From contig NZ_CP166850.1 in NCBI RefSeq assembly GCF_041346945.1, forward strand, positions 3,348,001 through 3,412,000: a DNA stretch of 64,000 nt, given 5' to 3'. Position 1 is the first letter of the stretch, and each line of letters opens with the position of its first letter. Origin of the DNA: Amycolatopsis sp. cg9. GTDB taxonomy: Bacteria > Actinomycetota > Actinomycetes > Mycobacteriales > Pseudonocardiaceae. A program made the position numbers and the translations under genes. Under the pieces are notes generated by a model. That model had not been told where the DNA came from and did not search any database. It worked only from the letters and a program-made list of their open reading frames with translations. Positions 1-9,277 of the stretch are shown in pieces.

Positions 1-59
1 GTGGCGCCCGCCTCGGGGCGGCCGGCGATCCAGGCGGGGCGCGGCTCGGGGGTGATCAT
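1..59 (-). CDS. Truncated gene, N-terminus only (possibly aldehyde dehydrogenase)
   Basis: The left edge of the window cuts a gene read on the minus strand. Only about 20 codons are visible, starting at an ATG at 59, with a second in-frame ATG at 65; the frame is open to base 1 and reads MITPEPRPAWIAGRPEAG. A PAWIAGRP-type start is reminiscent of some actinobacterial aldehyde dehydrogenases, but this is a weak recollection and not an assignment. The gene lies downstream of the zinc dehydrogenase on the same strand, about 60 bases away, so the two may be co-transcribed. Confidence 0.4.
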   Translation of the reverse strand, partial: MITPEPRPAWIAGRPEAGA

Positions 60-120
60 GTCCATGCGTACCAACGTAATCCGGGTGGCGGACCGGGCGT
101 GGGACCCCCACCCGGACGGG

Positions 121-1155
121 TCACGGCTTGATGAGCACCTTCAGCGCTTCGCGGTCCGCCATCGCGCGGTAGCCGTCCGGCACGCCCTCGACGTCGATGG
201 TCCGGTCGAAGACGCGACCCGGCCGGTACTTGCCCTCGAGGACGTCCGGCAGCAGCTCGGGGATGTAGTGCCGGGCGGGGGCGACCCCGCCGGTGATCGT
301 GACGTTGCGGCGGAACACCCCGACGCCGGCGGGCGCGTCTTCGTACTGCGGCAGGCCGACGCGGCTGACCGCGCCGCCCGCGCGCACGACCCCGACGCCC
401 ATCTCGAACGCGCCCTTCGTGCCGACGCACTCGAGCACGGCGTGGGTGCCCTGGCCGTTCGTGAGCTCGCGCACCTTCTCGATGCCCTCGTCCCCGCGCT
501 CGGCGACGACCTCGGTCGCGCCGAACTCGCGGCCGAGGTCGGTGCGCGCCCGGTGCCGTCCCATCAGGACGATCCGGTCGGCGCCCAGGCGCTTCGCCGC
601 GAGGACGGCGGACAGCCCGACCGCGCCGTCGCCGATCACGGTGACGTTCTGGCCTTCGCTCACCCGTGCCTTCACGGCGGCGTGGTGGCCGGTGGAGAAG
701 ACGTCCGAGAGCGTCAGCAGGGACGCGAGCAGGTCGTCGTCCTCGGTGTGGGGCAGCTTGACCAGGGTGCCGTCCGCCTGCGGCACGCGCACGGCCTCGC
801 CTTGGCCGCCGTCGACGCCCTTCGCGCCCCAGCCGCCGCCGTGCAGGCAGGACGTTTGGAGGCCTTCGCGGCAGAACTCGCAGGTGTTGTCGGACCACAC
901 GAACGGCGCGACGGCGAGGTCGCCCTTCTTGAGGGTGGTGACGTCGGCGCCGGTCTCTTCGACGACGCCGAGGAACTCGTGGCCGATCCGGCGCCCGTCC
1001 TCGCGCGGCGGCATGTCGGCGTACGGCCAGAGGTCGCTGCCGCAGATGCAGGACCGCACGACCCGCAGGACGACGTCGGTGGGTTCGGCCAGCTTCGGGT
1101 CCGGCACGGTCTCGACCCGGACATCACCGGCGCCGTAGATGACTGTCGCTCGCAT
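121..1155 (-). CDS. Zinc-dependent alcohol dehydrogenase family protein
   Basis: The predicted 344-residue cytosolic oxidoreductase belongs to the medium-chain dehydrogenase family, which oxidises alcohols or related substrates with NAD(P). Visible features are the catalytic-zinc region with C38-G-S-D and G58-H59-E60, a structural-zinc-like cluster C92-x2-C95-x7-C103 that has three rather than the usual four cysteines, and a Rossmann nucleotide-binding loop GDGAVG at 175-180. Length is normal for the family. The ATG at 1155 fits the conserved start MRATVIYG. It diverges from the rhomboid-like gene across a 75-base gap. The substrate cannot be told from sequence. Confidence 0.9.
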   Translation of the reverse strand: MRATVIYGAGDVRVETVPDPKLAEPTDVVLRVVRSCICGSDLWPYADMPPREDGRRIGHEFLGVVEETGADVTTLKKGDLAVAPFVWSDNTCEFCREGLQTSCLHGGGWGAKGVDGGQGEAVRVPQADGTLVKLPHTEDDDLLASLLTLSDVFSTGHHAAVKARVSEGQNVTVIGDGAVGLSAVLAAKRLGADRIVLMGRHRARTDLGREFGATEVVAERGDEGIEKVRELTNGQGTHAVLECVGTKGAFEMGVGVVRAGGAVSRVGLPQYEDAPAGVGVFRRNVTITGGVAPARHYIPELLPDVLEGKYRPGRVFDRTIDVEGVPDGYRAMADREALKVLIKP

Positions 1156-1217
1156 ACTGGGGGCCTTCCCTGGGCTGAACGTGACAAACGTCGGGGGTGC
1201 GGCGGCGGGGACGCGCC

Positions 1218-1223
1218 TAGATT
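1218..1223 (+). promoter_or_regulatory. Leaderless -10 box of the rhomboid-like gene
   Basis: TAGATT lies exactly seven bases before the ATG at 1231. That is the actinobacterial leaderless arrangement, in which transcription starts on the A of the start codon. No ribosome binding site precedes this ATG, which agrees. No convincing -35 is visible. Confidence 0.5.
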
Positions 1224-1230
1224 TTCGTCC

Positions 1231-1842
1231 ATGAGCACGCGCACCGCATCCCGCAACCCGCCGGCGGCCCTCGCCGTAGCCGCCCGCCGCCCGTACCTGA
1301 CGGTCGCGGTGTTCGCGGTGACGCTGGCGTGCGGGATCGCGCAGCTGGCGGACGGCGGGCTGTACGACCACGTCGTCCGCGACGCCGCCCGCATCGACGC
1401 GGGCGAGTGGTACCGCCTGGTCACGGGGATGTTCTTCCAGGACGGGCAGGTGTTCGGCCTGGTGTCGAACCTGATCTGGCTGGCGGTCTTCGGCACCGTC
1501 GCCGAGCGCGTGTTCGGCCGCGCCCGCTGGCTGGTCCTCTACTTCGGCTGCGGCCTGTTCGGCCAGTTCACGAGCTACGTGTGGCTGAACCCGGTCGGGG
1601 CGGGCAACTCGATGTGCGTCGCGGGCCTGATCGGTGCCCTGGCGGCGGTGGTGATGGTGGCTTCGCGCCGATACGGCGTGGTGCTGCCGGTGCAGTTCCG
1701 GGTCCTGGCGTACGCGGTGCCGGTGCTGGCCGTGGTCGACACGCTGGTGCACGACAACCACGGCCTCCCGGCCCTGCTCGGCCTGGCCCTGGGCTTCCTG
1801 CTCCTGCCCCGCCGCCCGGTCGTGAGTGTGGAACAGGGTTAG
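1231..1842 (+). CDS. Rhomboid-like intramembrane serine protease
   Basis: The 203-residue integral membrane protein has about six hydrophobic segments. Rhomboids cut transmembrane substrates within the membrane using a Ser-His pair. The WYRLVTGMF stretch (about 60-68) matches the conserved W-R motif in loop 1, GAGNSM (123-128) is a GxSx motif with S127 as candidate nucleophile, and H174 or H177 in the last segment could be the partner. The motif lacks the usual GxSG glycine, so activity is uncertain. The last codons and the stop lie inside a perfect inverted repeat. Confidence 0.75.
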   Translation: MSTRTASRNPPAALAVAARRPYLTVAVFAVTLACGIAQLADGGLYDHVVRDAARIDAGEWYRLVTGMFFQDGQVFGLVSNLIWLAVFGTVAERVFGRARWLVLYFGCGLFGQFTSYVWLNPVGAGNSMCVAGLIGALAAVVMVASRRYGVVLPVQFRVLAYAVPVLAVVDTLVHDNHGLPALLGLALGFLLLPRRPVVSVEQG

Positions 1843-1862
1843 AACCCTGTTCCACACTCACG
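1821..1862. terminator. Perfect 20-bp inverted repeat, bidirectional terminator
   Basis: CGTGAGTGTGGAACAGGGTT (1821-1840) is followed after two bases by its exact reverse complement (1843-1862). The element sits between convergent genes. It contains the last six codons and stop of the rhomboid-like gene and ends five bases before the stop of the next gene. There is no T-run on either side. Confidence 0.7.
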
Positions 1863-1867
1863 AGGGC

Positions 1868-2299
1868 TCAGTCGGGGTAGCAGCCGCCGAGCCGGCACCA
1901 GTGGGCGACCAGGTGCGGTTGCGGCGGTACCGCCAGGAGCTCGGCGAGGTCCAGTTCGGCCTGGCGGGCCGCCCGCTCGCTGCGGTCCCACTCCAGGTCC
2001 TCGTCCACGCTTTCGCCCCGCTCCGCGCGGGACTGCGCGGCGGCGATCCGCTCGCACCGCAGCTCGTCGGCGCGGCCCAGGTCTTCGGTGTGCCGGGCGT
2101 CCAGGACGATCCCGCTGCCCGATCGAGCGCCGTAGCGCAGGGCGATCCGCAGCAGGTCGGTGCTGAACGCGCGGGTCTCGGCGGGCACCCACGACAGCCG
2201 TTCCCAGTCGGGCGGGGGCTGGTCGTCGGCGCGGCAGACCACGTACCCGGGCACGTCACACCAGGTCAGAGCGCCTTTCGGGCGGAGTCGGTACAGCAT
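1868..2299 (-). CDS. Hypothetical protein
   Basis: This gene encodes a 143-residue soluble protein that I do not recognise. It has no signal peptide or membrane segment. It opens with a basic tryptophan-containing segment, and the middle third (about 80-118) is highly charged and predicted helical, rich in Glu, Arg and Asp. The ATG at 2299 is preceded by a G-rich GAGGGGA sequence about seven bases upstream. It is followed by the bidirectional hairpin at 1821-1862. Codon use is typical of the neighbourhood, so it is probably a real gene. Confidence 0.65.
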   Translation of the reverse strand: MLYRLRPKGALTWCDVPGYVVCRADDQPPPDWERLSWVPAETRAFSTDLLRIALRYGARSGSGIVLDARHTEDLGRADELRCERIAAAQSRAERGESVDEDLEWDRSERAARQAELDLAELLAVPPQPHLVAHWCRLGGCYPD

Positions 2300-2368
2300 G
2301 CGCAGGTCCCCCTCGGAGCCGTCCTCGATACCCGGTGAATCGGGCCGACGGTGACTCCCCGTTACAGC

Positions 2369-2914
2369 TCACCGATTGCGGTACAGGTCGCGCAGCAGCA
2401 GGACTTCGGCGCAGTGGTGGATCATCTCGCGGTGGATGTGCAGCACCAGCGTCGCCATCGGGTACTCCGCGTACGGGCCTTCGGCGGGGCCGCACGGCCG
2501 CGCGAGCGCCGCTTCGTCGAGTGACCGGACGCCGGAAACCCACCGGGCGTAGTACTCGTCCAGCAGCGCCAGCACTTCCGCGGCCGTCCCCGGGTACGGG
2601 TAGTCGTCGTAGGTCATCGCCGGGCCGCCGAAGTGCGACGCCACCCGCATGCCCAGGACGCCGACCAGGATGTGGTTGAGCCGCCACGCGATCGTCGTGA
2701 CCGGCGGCGGGGTCGGCTCGGGGAAGGCGAAGTCGATGGTGAACGGGCCCGTGCCGGGCTCGTCGTCCGACTTCCGCGGCCGCACGGTCCAGCAGCCCGC
2801 GACCGGCTCCCAGAAGTACTCGTCGTCGGTGAGCCCCTCGAGCTTCGGGCGCGTGTGGACGTTCCAGTGGAAGTCGAGCTGGTCGGTCAGTTCCTTGGTC
2901 CAGTTCACAGCCAT
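2369..2914 (-). CDS. DinB-family protein
   Basis: The predicted 181-residue protein has the length and pattern of the DinB/YfiT-like four-helix-bundle family. Members are often metal-dependent, and in actinobacteria many use mycothiol. The first helix carries an FHWN segment (about 14-17), followed by a WEPV...CWTVRP stretch typical of actinobacterial members. Histidines in RLNHIL (about 79-84) and HIHREMIHH (about 160-168) are candidate metal ligands. It stands alone, divergent from guaA. The substrate is unknown. Confidence 0.8.
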   Translation of the reverse strand: MAVNWTKELTDQLDFHWNVHTRPKLEGLTDDEYFWEPVAGCWTVRPRKSDDEPGTGPFTIDFAFPEPTPPPVTTIAWRLNHILVGVLGMRVASHFGGPAMTYDDYPYPGTAAEVLALLDEYYARWVSGVRSLDEAALARPCGPAEGPYAEYPMATLVLHIHREMIHHCAEVLLLRDLYRNR

Positions 2915-3023
2915 ACGCGGACCGTAGGCCGGATCGCGGACAGGGGCGGCCCTGAATCCCGGGTGACCCAGCCCACCTGGGACGATGGACCTCGATTCCC
3001 GCTTCTCGCCAGGAGGTCGTCAG

Positions 3024-4580
<1,557 letters not shown>

Positions 4581-4597
4581 GTCCGCTGTAGACAAGG

Positions 4598-4636
4598 CTC
4601 GAGGCCCCGGCGTGGGATCCGGGGCCTCGAGGGTTT
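4598..4636 (+). terminator. Rho-independent terminator after guaA
   Basis: CTCGAGGCCCCGG (4598-4610) pairs with CCGGGGCCTCGAG (4619-4631) around an eight-base loop, a perfect 13-bp stem. GGTTTT follows on the plus strand, so it best serves guaA, but it also separates guaA from the convergent small membrane gene. Confidence 0.85.
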
Positions 4637-4655
4637 TCGGTTCGGCGCGGCCGGT

Positions 4656-4898
4656 TCAGCGGCGGCGTTTGCCGCCGAAGGACGCGCCGAGGAGCAGCAG
4701 CCCCACGAACACCGCGCCGCCGGCGATCACCCAGCGGAAGTCGAACGAAGGCAGCCAGCTGGCGCCGTCCGAGAGGACGTAGGCCGACACCAGCAGGGTC
4801 GCGATCCCGACGATCAGGGTGAAGACGTCGAAGCCGCCGCGCTTGGCGGGCTGGGTGTCCGCCGGTTCGTCGTAGAGGTAAGGGTTCTGCTCAGCCAC
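4656..4898 (-). CDS. Small two-helix membrane protein of the PspC unit
   Basis: The predicted 80-residue protein has a short polar N-terminus, two hydrophobic helices (about 25-45 and 57-74) and a basic C-terminal GGKRRR anchor. It overlaps the end of the PspC gene by eight bases on the same strand, so the two are translationally coupled. Its place next to the PspC membrane protein, which diverges from a histidine kinase, suggests an accessory role in envelope-stress sensing. That is inferred from context only. Confidence 0.75.
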   Translation of the reverse strand: MAEQNPYLYDEPADTQPAKRGGFDVFTLIVGIATLLVSAYVLSDGASWLPSFDFRWVIAGGAVFVGLLLLGASFGGKRRR

Positions 4899-6159
4899 GT
4901 CGCACCTCCACGCTGCCCACGCTGTTGTCCACCTTCAGGGTGATCTTCTGGCCGCCGACGCCGTCGGGGCCGTTGTCCGTGCCCTTCAGCGCGGCCTGGC
5001 TGATGCCGTCGGTCGAGCGGTCGAAGCACTCCGTCGAGCCGGCGCCGGTGTGGCACTCGTAGGTGACGTCCGCGTTCTCCGGCACGATGACCTTGGTGTC
5101 GCCCGCGCCGTTGGAGACGGTCGTCGAGTACGGGTCCCCGGCCGGCACCTTGCTCAGGTCGAGGTCGATGTCGCCGGCCGCGTGCTGGTAGAGCGGCTGC
5201 ACGTCGGCGATGGTGGCCGGGGTCTGCTTGATGTCGCCGACACCGCCGCGGAAGTCGAGGTTCTCGAACGGCGCCGTCGTCAGGATCATCCCGACGATCG
5301 CCAGCGGCACCGCGAGCCCGATCAGGCCGCGCCCGCCGCGGGCGAACGCGCCGGAGACGAGGCCGATCCCGGTCACGCCGAGCACCAGCCCGATGATGTG
5401 CTGCGCGGAGAACCAGGTCACGTCGTTGAGGTTCAGCAACACCCCGGCGCCGGCGGTCAGCACGGCGAGCGCGAAGGTCACCGAACCCACCTTGGAGTGC
5501 GGCCGCCGCTCGATTGCGCGGTACGACGGCGGCGGGGTCGGCTGCGGCGGCTCGGCCGGCGCGTCGGGCAGGTCCCAGCCGGCCGGGTCGGCGGCGAGGG
5601 GATCGAACCCCTGCGCCGGCGACTGCGCCTCGGCGGTGTCGGTCATGGTGAAGGCTCCGTTCCCGGTGAAGGCCTCGGTCCGCGGCCGCAGCACGACCGG
5701 CGCCGGCCGGTTCAGGTGCCCGCGGCTGCGGTGCAGCAGGTAGAGGGCGGTGGCGATGAGCGCGAAGCCGATCAGGCCGCCACCGTCGAACCAGGTGGAG
5801 CTGAACATCCCGCCGGCACTGACGACGGTGAGCACGGCCAGCACGACGGCGAAGGCGGGCGACACCGACGACCGGCCACGCCCGATGAGGCCCTCGAAGC
5901 CGGAAACCTCGTCGTTTTCGCCCGGCAGGAACAGCCACGCCAGCAGGTAGAAGGTCAGGCCGAAGCCCCCGAAGATCGTGGCGACCACCAGCGCGATCCG
6001 CACGACGACGGGATCCACCCCGTACCGGTACCCGATCCCGGCGGCCACCCCGGCCACCTTCCGCCCCGCCTGCGGCCGCCTCGGCCGGCTGGCCCAGAAG
6101 TCCTTGACGGTCTCCTCGAAGCCGTTCAGGACCCCCGGCTTCTCGCTCGCACCACTCAT
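4891..6159 (-). CDS. PspC-domain membrane protein, putative envelope-stress sensor
   Basis: The predicted protein is about 422 residues. An N-terminal PspC domain (about 10-75) shows RKVAGVAAGIGYRYGVDPV followed by a transmembrane segment. Several further helices follow, with a proline-rich cytosolic stretch, and then a C-terminal extracytoplasmic beta-rich domain with repeated acidic segments. It diverges from a kinase that itself begins with a PspC domain. This matches the three-component logic described for EsrISR of Corynebacterium glutamicum, where a membrane protein restrains the kinase; that functional transfer is inference. I chose the ATG at 6159; upstream ATG/GTG codons at 6171 and 6195 are also possible. 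Confidence 0.8.
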   Translation of the reverse strand: MSGASEKPGVLNGFEETVKDFWASRPRRPQAGRKVAGVAAGIGYRYGVDPVVVRIALVVATIFGGFGLTFYLLAWLFLPGENDEVSGFEGLIGRGRSSVSPAFAVVLAVLTVVSAGGMFSSTWFDGGGLIGFALIATALYLLHRSRGHLNRPAPVVLRPRTEAFTGNGAFTMTDTAEAQSPAQGFDPLAADPAGWDLPDAPAEPPQPTPPPSYRAIERRPHSKVGSVTFALAVLTAGAGVLLNLNDVTWFSAQHIIGLVLGVTGIGLVSGAFARGGRGLIGLAVPLAIVGMILTTAPFENLDFRGGVGDIKQTPATIADVQPLYQHAAGDIDLDLSKVPAGDPYSTTVSNGAGDTKVIVPENADVTYECHTGAGSTECFDRSTDGISQAALKGTDNGPDGVGGQKITLKVDNSVGSVEVRRG

Positions 6160-6293
6160 ACCGAGAAGCATGCGGCACCGGCGCCGGCGGGACATCCGGG
6201 ATGGTCCCTGAGGTTTCCCCGGTCCCGGAACCCGGGCCTGGACCAGTGGATCAGGGGTTTCCCCGATGGAACCCCAAGCCCCTGCGTGTGACC

Positions 6294-7586
6294 ATGGACG
6301 GCGTGCAGGACTCCCTCGACCTCGTAGCCACCGACCAGGCGGTCGTCGTCCCGGAAAAGCCCAAGATGTTCCGGCGGCGCTCCGGGCGGGCGATCGCCGG
6401 GGTCGCCGGTGGGCTCGCCGATCACCTCGGTGTGCCGGTGCTCTGGGTGCGCACGGCGTTCGCGCTGCTCGCCGCGCTCAACGGTGCCGGGTTGCTCGCC
6501 TACGGGCTGCTCTGGGTGTTCGTGCAGCAGCAGTCCCAGGAGGCCGCGGGCTCGCCCACGCCGAAGGAACGGCAACAGGCGTTCGGCCTGATCGCGCTGG
6601 GTGTCGGCCTCGCCGTCGCCAGCGGGACGCTCACCGGCTTAATCAGCGGCTGGGTCGCCGTGCCGCTCGCCGTCGCCATGATCGGTCTCGCGGTCGTCTG
6701 GCGGGAGGCCGACGAGTCGCAGCGCCGCCGCTGGCGGGTCGGGGCGAAGGACGGCTTCGCGGGCGCCTTCCTCGGCGGGGGTGGCTGGTCGGCCGCCATC
6801 CGGATCGTCGCCGGCGTCGCGCTGGTGATCACCGGCATCACCGTCGTCGTGCTGCGCAGCGGCACCCTCGACCAGGTCCAGTTCGCGCTCATCGCGGTGC
6901 TCGCCACGCTGATCGGCGTCGCCGTGCTGACCGTGCCGTTCTGGCTGCGGCTGGTCCGCGACCTCTCCGACGAGCGCAAGGCCCGCATCCGCACCGACGA
7001 ACGCGCCGAGATCGCCGCCCACCTGCACGACTCCGTACTGCAGACCCTCGCGCTCATCCAGAAGCAGAGCGAGCAGCCCCGCGAGGTCGCGCGCCTGGCC
7101 CGCAGCCAGGAACGCGAGCTGCGCGGCTGGCTCTACGGCCCCAACGGCTACGGCAAGCCCGCCGAGAAGGTCGAGGAGGAAACCGGCCAGCTGTCCGAAG
7201 CGCTCGCGACGGCGTGCGGCGAGGTCGAGGACACCTTCGCGATCTCGGTCGGCCAGGTCGTCGTCGGCGACGCGGAACTCGACGAGGCGCTGGTCGCGCT
7301 CGTCCAGGCCGCCCGCGAGGCCATCGTCAACGCCGCCAAGCACGCCGGGGTCGACGAGGTCAGCGTCTACGCCGAGGTCGAGCCGACCGCGGTGACCGTG
7401 TTCGTCCGCGACCGCGGCAAGGGCTTCGACCCCGACCTCGTCCCGGACGACCGCCACGGCCTCGCCGACTCGATCCGCGGCCGGATGACCCGGCACGGCG
7501 GCACGTGCAAGGTGCGGACCGCGCCGGGCGAGGGCACCGAGGTGCAGCTCGCCATGCCGGTGAAAGCGGGCAAGGGAGCGGCGTGA
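6294..7586 (+). CDS. PspC-fused sensor histidine kinase
   Basis: The predicted 430-residue membrane kinase begins with a PspC domain (about 20-80: GRAIAGVAGGLADHLGVPV), followed by several transmembrane helices. It then has a NarL-type dimerisation domain with phospho-acceptor H245 in AAHLHDSVLQTL and a C-terminal ATPase domain with an N-box (EAIVNAAKHAG), a G1 motif DRGKGF and a C-terminal GEGTEV. It pairs with the response regulator immediately downstream. The ATG at 6294 removes 31 low-complexity residues that an upstream start would add. Probable role: sensing cell-envelope stress. Confidence 0.9.
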   Translation: MDGVQDSLDLVATDQAVVVPEKPKMFRRRSGRAIAGVAGGLADHLGVPVLWVRTAFALLAALNGAGLLAYGLLWVFVQQQSQEAAGSPTPKERQQAFGLIALGVGLAVASGTLTGLISGWVAVPLAVAMIGLAVVWREADESQRRRWRVGAKDGFAGAFLGGGGWSAAIRIVAGVALVITGITVVVLRSGTLDQVQFALIAVLATLIGVAVLTVPFWLRLVRDLSDERKARIRTDERAEIAAHLHDSVLQTLALIQKQSEQPREVARLARSQERELRGWLYGPNGYGKPAEKVEEETGQLSEALATACGEVEDTFAISVGQVVVGDAELDEALVALVQAAREAIVNAAKHAGVDEVSVYAEVEPTAVTVFVRDRGKGFDPDLVPDDRHGLADSIRGRMTRHGGTCKVRTAPGEGTEVQLAMPVKAGKGAA

Positions 7587-7592
7587 GGCGGC

Positions 7593-7598
7593 TATGCT
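7593..7598 (+). promoter_or_regulatory. Possible leaderless -10 box for the response regulator
   Basis: TATGCT lies seven bases before the GTG at 7606. This would let the response regulator be transcribed on its own as a leaderless message, in addition to read-through from the kinase gene that ends at 7586. Confidence 0.4.
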
Positions 7599-7605
7599 CG
7601 ACGAC

Positions 7606-8274
7606 GTGACGGACAGCCAGCGTGAACCGGTCAAGGTGTTCCTCGTCGACGACCACGCGCTGTTCCGCGCGGGCGTGCGCACCGAACTCGACTCGATCAC
7701 CGACGAAGTCCGCGTCGTCGGCGAGGCCGGTTCGGTCGCCGAAGCCGTCGCCGGCATCGCGCGGACGAAGCCCCAGGTCGTCCTGCTCGACGTGCACATG
7801 CCCGACGGCGGCGGCGCCGAAGTGCTGCGCCGCGTCCGCCCGGAGCTGCCGGACGTCGTCTTCCTGGCGCTTTCGGTCTCCGATGCCGCCGAGGACGTCA
7901 TCGCCGTCATCCGCGCCGGCGCCCGCGGCTACGTGACGAAGACGATCTCGTCGAAGGAACTGGTCCGCGCGGTGGTCCGCGTCTCGGACGGCGACGCGGT
8001 GTTCTCCCCGCGCCTGGCCGGCTTCGTACTGGACGCGTTCGCCGACCGCCCCGGCTCGGCCCCGATCAACGACCCCGAGCTCGACCTGCTCACGCCCCGC
8101 GAGCGCGACGTCCTGCGCCTGCTGGCCCGCGGCTACGCGTACAAGGAAATCGCGTCGGAGCTGTTCATCTCGGTGAAGACGGTCGAGACGCACGTCTCGA
8201 GCGTGCTGCGGAAGACCCAGCTTTCGAACCGCTACGAGCTCTCCCGCTGGGCTTCCGACCGCCGGCTCGTCTAG
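7606..8274 (+). CDS. NarL/LuxR-type response regulator
   Basis: The predicted 222-residue DNA-binding protein has a receiver domain with the acidic pair in VFLVDDH and phospho-acceptor Asp at about residue 62 (LLDVHMPDG). The usual switch Lys of the receiver is seen in GYVTKTISS. A C-terminal LuxR helix-turn-helix follows (LTPRERDVLRLLARGY, then KTVETHVSSVLRKT). It is the partner of the upstream kinase. The GTG at 7606 is preferred because of a leaderless -10 box; the ATG at 7594 in the same frame would add four residues. Its stop overlaps that of the convergent exporter gene in the bases CTAG. Confidence 0.92.
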   Translation: MTDSQREPVKVFLVDDHALFRAGVRTELDSITDEVRVVGEAGSVAEAVAGIARTKPQVVLLDVHMPDGGGAEVLRRVRPELPDVVFLALSVSDAAEDVIAVIRAGARGYVTKTISSKELVRAVVRVSDGDAVFSPRLAGFVLDAFADRPGSAPINDPELDLLTPRERDVLRLLARGYAYKEIASELFISVKTVETHVSSVLRKTQLSNRYELSRWASDRRLV

Positions 8275-9173
8275 ACCCGTTCCAGCACCGGCTCCACCGG
8301 CGCCCGTTTCGGCAGCCGCGTCAACGCGACCCCGCCGAGCACGACCACCATGCCCGCGATCACCCGCAGGTGCAGCTGCTCGCCCAGGAACAGCGCCCCC
8401 AGCAGCACCGACACGACCGGCAGCAGGTAACCCACCACCGAAGCCGCGACCGCGCCTTCGCTCGCCAGCAGCTGGTAGTTGAGCGCGAACGCGAAGCCCG
8501 TCGACCCGATCCCCAGCACCAGGATCGCCAGCAAGGGCCCGGGGGACACGTGCACCGGCGTGAGCCCGCCGACCGGCAGCGCCAAGACCAGGAAGCCGCT
8601 CGCCAGCAGCATCTGGCCCGCCGCGGTCGCGTACGGCGACAACGACGAGTCCGAGAGGTACTTGCCCTCGTAGACGAACGCGAAGCCGTAGCTGGCCGCC
8701 GCCGCGAGGCACGCCAGCGCGCCCCAGCTCAGCAGGCCCGACGCCTGCCACGGCGCGAAGATCAGCAGGATCCCGCCGAGCCCGATCAGCAGGCCCGCCA
8801 GCCGCGCCCCGGTCATCCGCGACGACGTCCCCATCAGCGGCGCCGCCAGCAGCACCCACAGCGGCGTCGTCGAGTTCAGCACGCCGGTGATCCCCGAATC
8901 GACCGTCGTCTCGCCGATGGCGAACAGCAGGAACGGCAGCGCGTTGTGGAAGAACGCCGCCACCGCCAGGTGCCCCCACATCCGGCGGTCGCGCGGCAGC
9001 CGCGCCCGCTGCAGCCGGCACAGCACCAGCAGCATCGCCGCGCCGAGCACGAGCCGCGCCAGCACCAGCTGGACCGGCGAGAACATCCCCAGCCCCAGCT
9101 TGATCCAGAAGAAACTCGAGCCCCACATCAACGCCAGCGCGCCGATCCTCAGCAGGGTCTTCGTCTCGCCCAC
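8271..9173 (-). CDS. EamA/DMT-family transporter
   Basis: The predicted 300-residue inner-membrane protein has about ten hydrophobic segments arranged as two EamA repeats, typical of drug/metabolite exporters. The first helix carries the family signature ALMWGSSFFWIKLG; the second repeat begins near GALACLAAAASYGFAFVY. I chose the GTG at 9173 because AGGAGG sits six bases upstream; an ATG at 9230 would add 19 basic residues before the first helix. It diverges from a LysR regulator, which probably controls it. The substrate is unknown. Confidence 0.88.
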   Translation of the reverse strand: MGETKTLLRIGALALMWGSSFFWIKLGLGMFSPVQLVLARLVLGAAMLLVLCRLQRARLPRDRRMWGHLAVAAFFHNALPFLLFAIGETTVDSGITGVLNSTTPLWVLLAAPLMGTSSRMTGARLAGLLIGLGGILLIFAPWQASGLLSWGALACLAAAASYGFAFVYEGKYLSDSSLSPYATAAGQMLLASGFLVLALPVGGLTPVHVSPGPLLAILVLGIGSTGFAFALNYQLLASEGAVAASVVGYLLPVVSVLLGALFLGEQLHLRVIAGMVVVLGGVALTRLPKRAPVEPVLERV

Positions 9174-9251
9174 CCCAGGCCTCCTCAGCCGATCAAGCGT
9201 CAGCTTCGCCCGAGCCAGACGTAAGGACAAGCGAAAATAACTGCAGAAACA

Positions 9252-9269
9252 CTTAAGCCCAGCTGTAAG
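9252..9269. promoter_or_regulatory. Candidate LysR operator between divergent genes
   Basis: CTTA (9252-9255) and TAAG (9266-9269) form an interrupted dyad containing a T-N11-A motif, as LysR-type regulators bind. It lies nine bases upstream of the LysR start and in the shared divergent region, the expected place for autoregulation and exporter control. The assignment is by pattern only. Confidence 0.35.
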
Positions 9270-9277
9270 ATCCGGTC

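Noticed and set aside
1-1842. Continuous plus-strand open frame of 613 codons
   Set aside because: Only its last 203 codons, from the ATG at 1231, resemble a protein; the rest is the antisense shadow of the zinc dehydrogenase.
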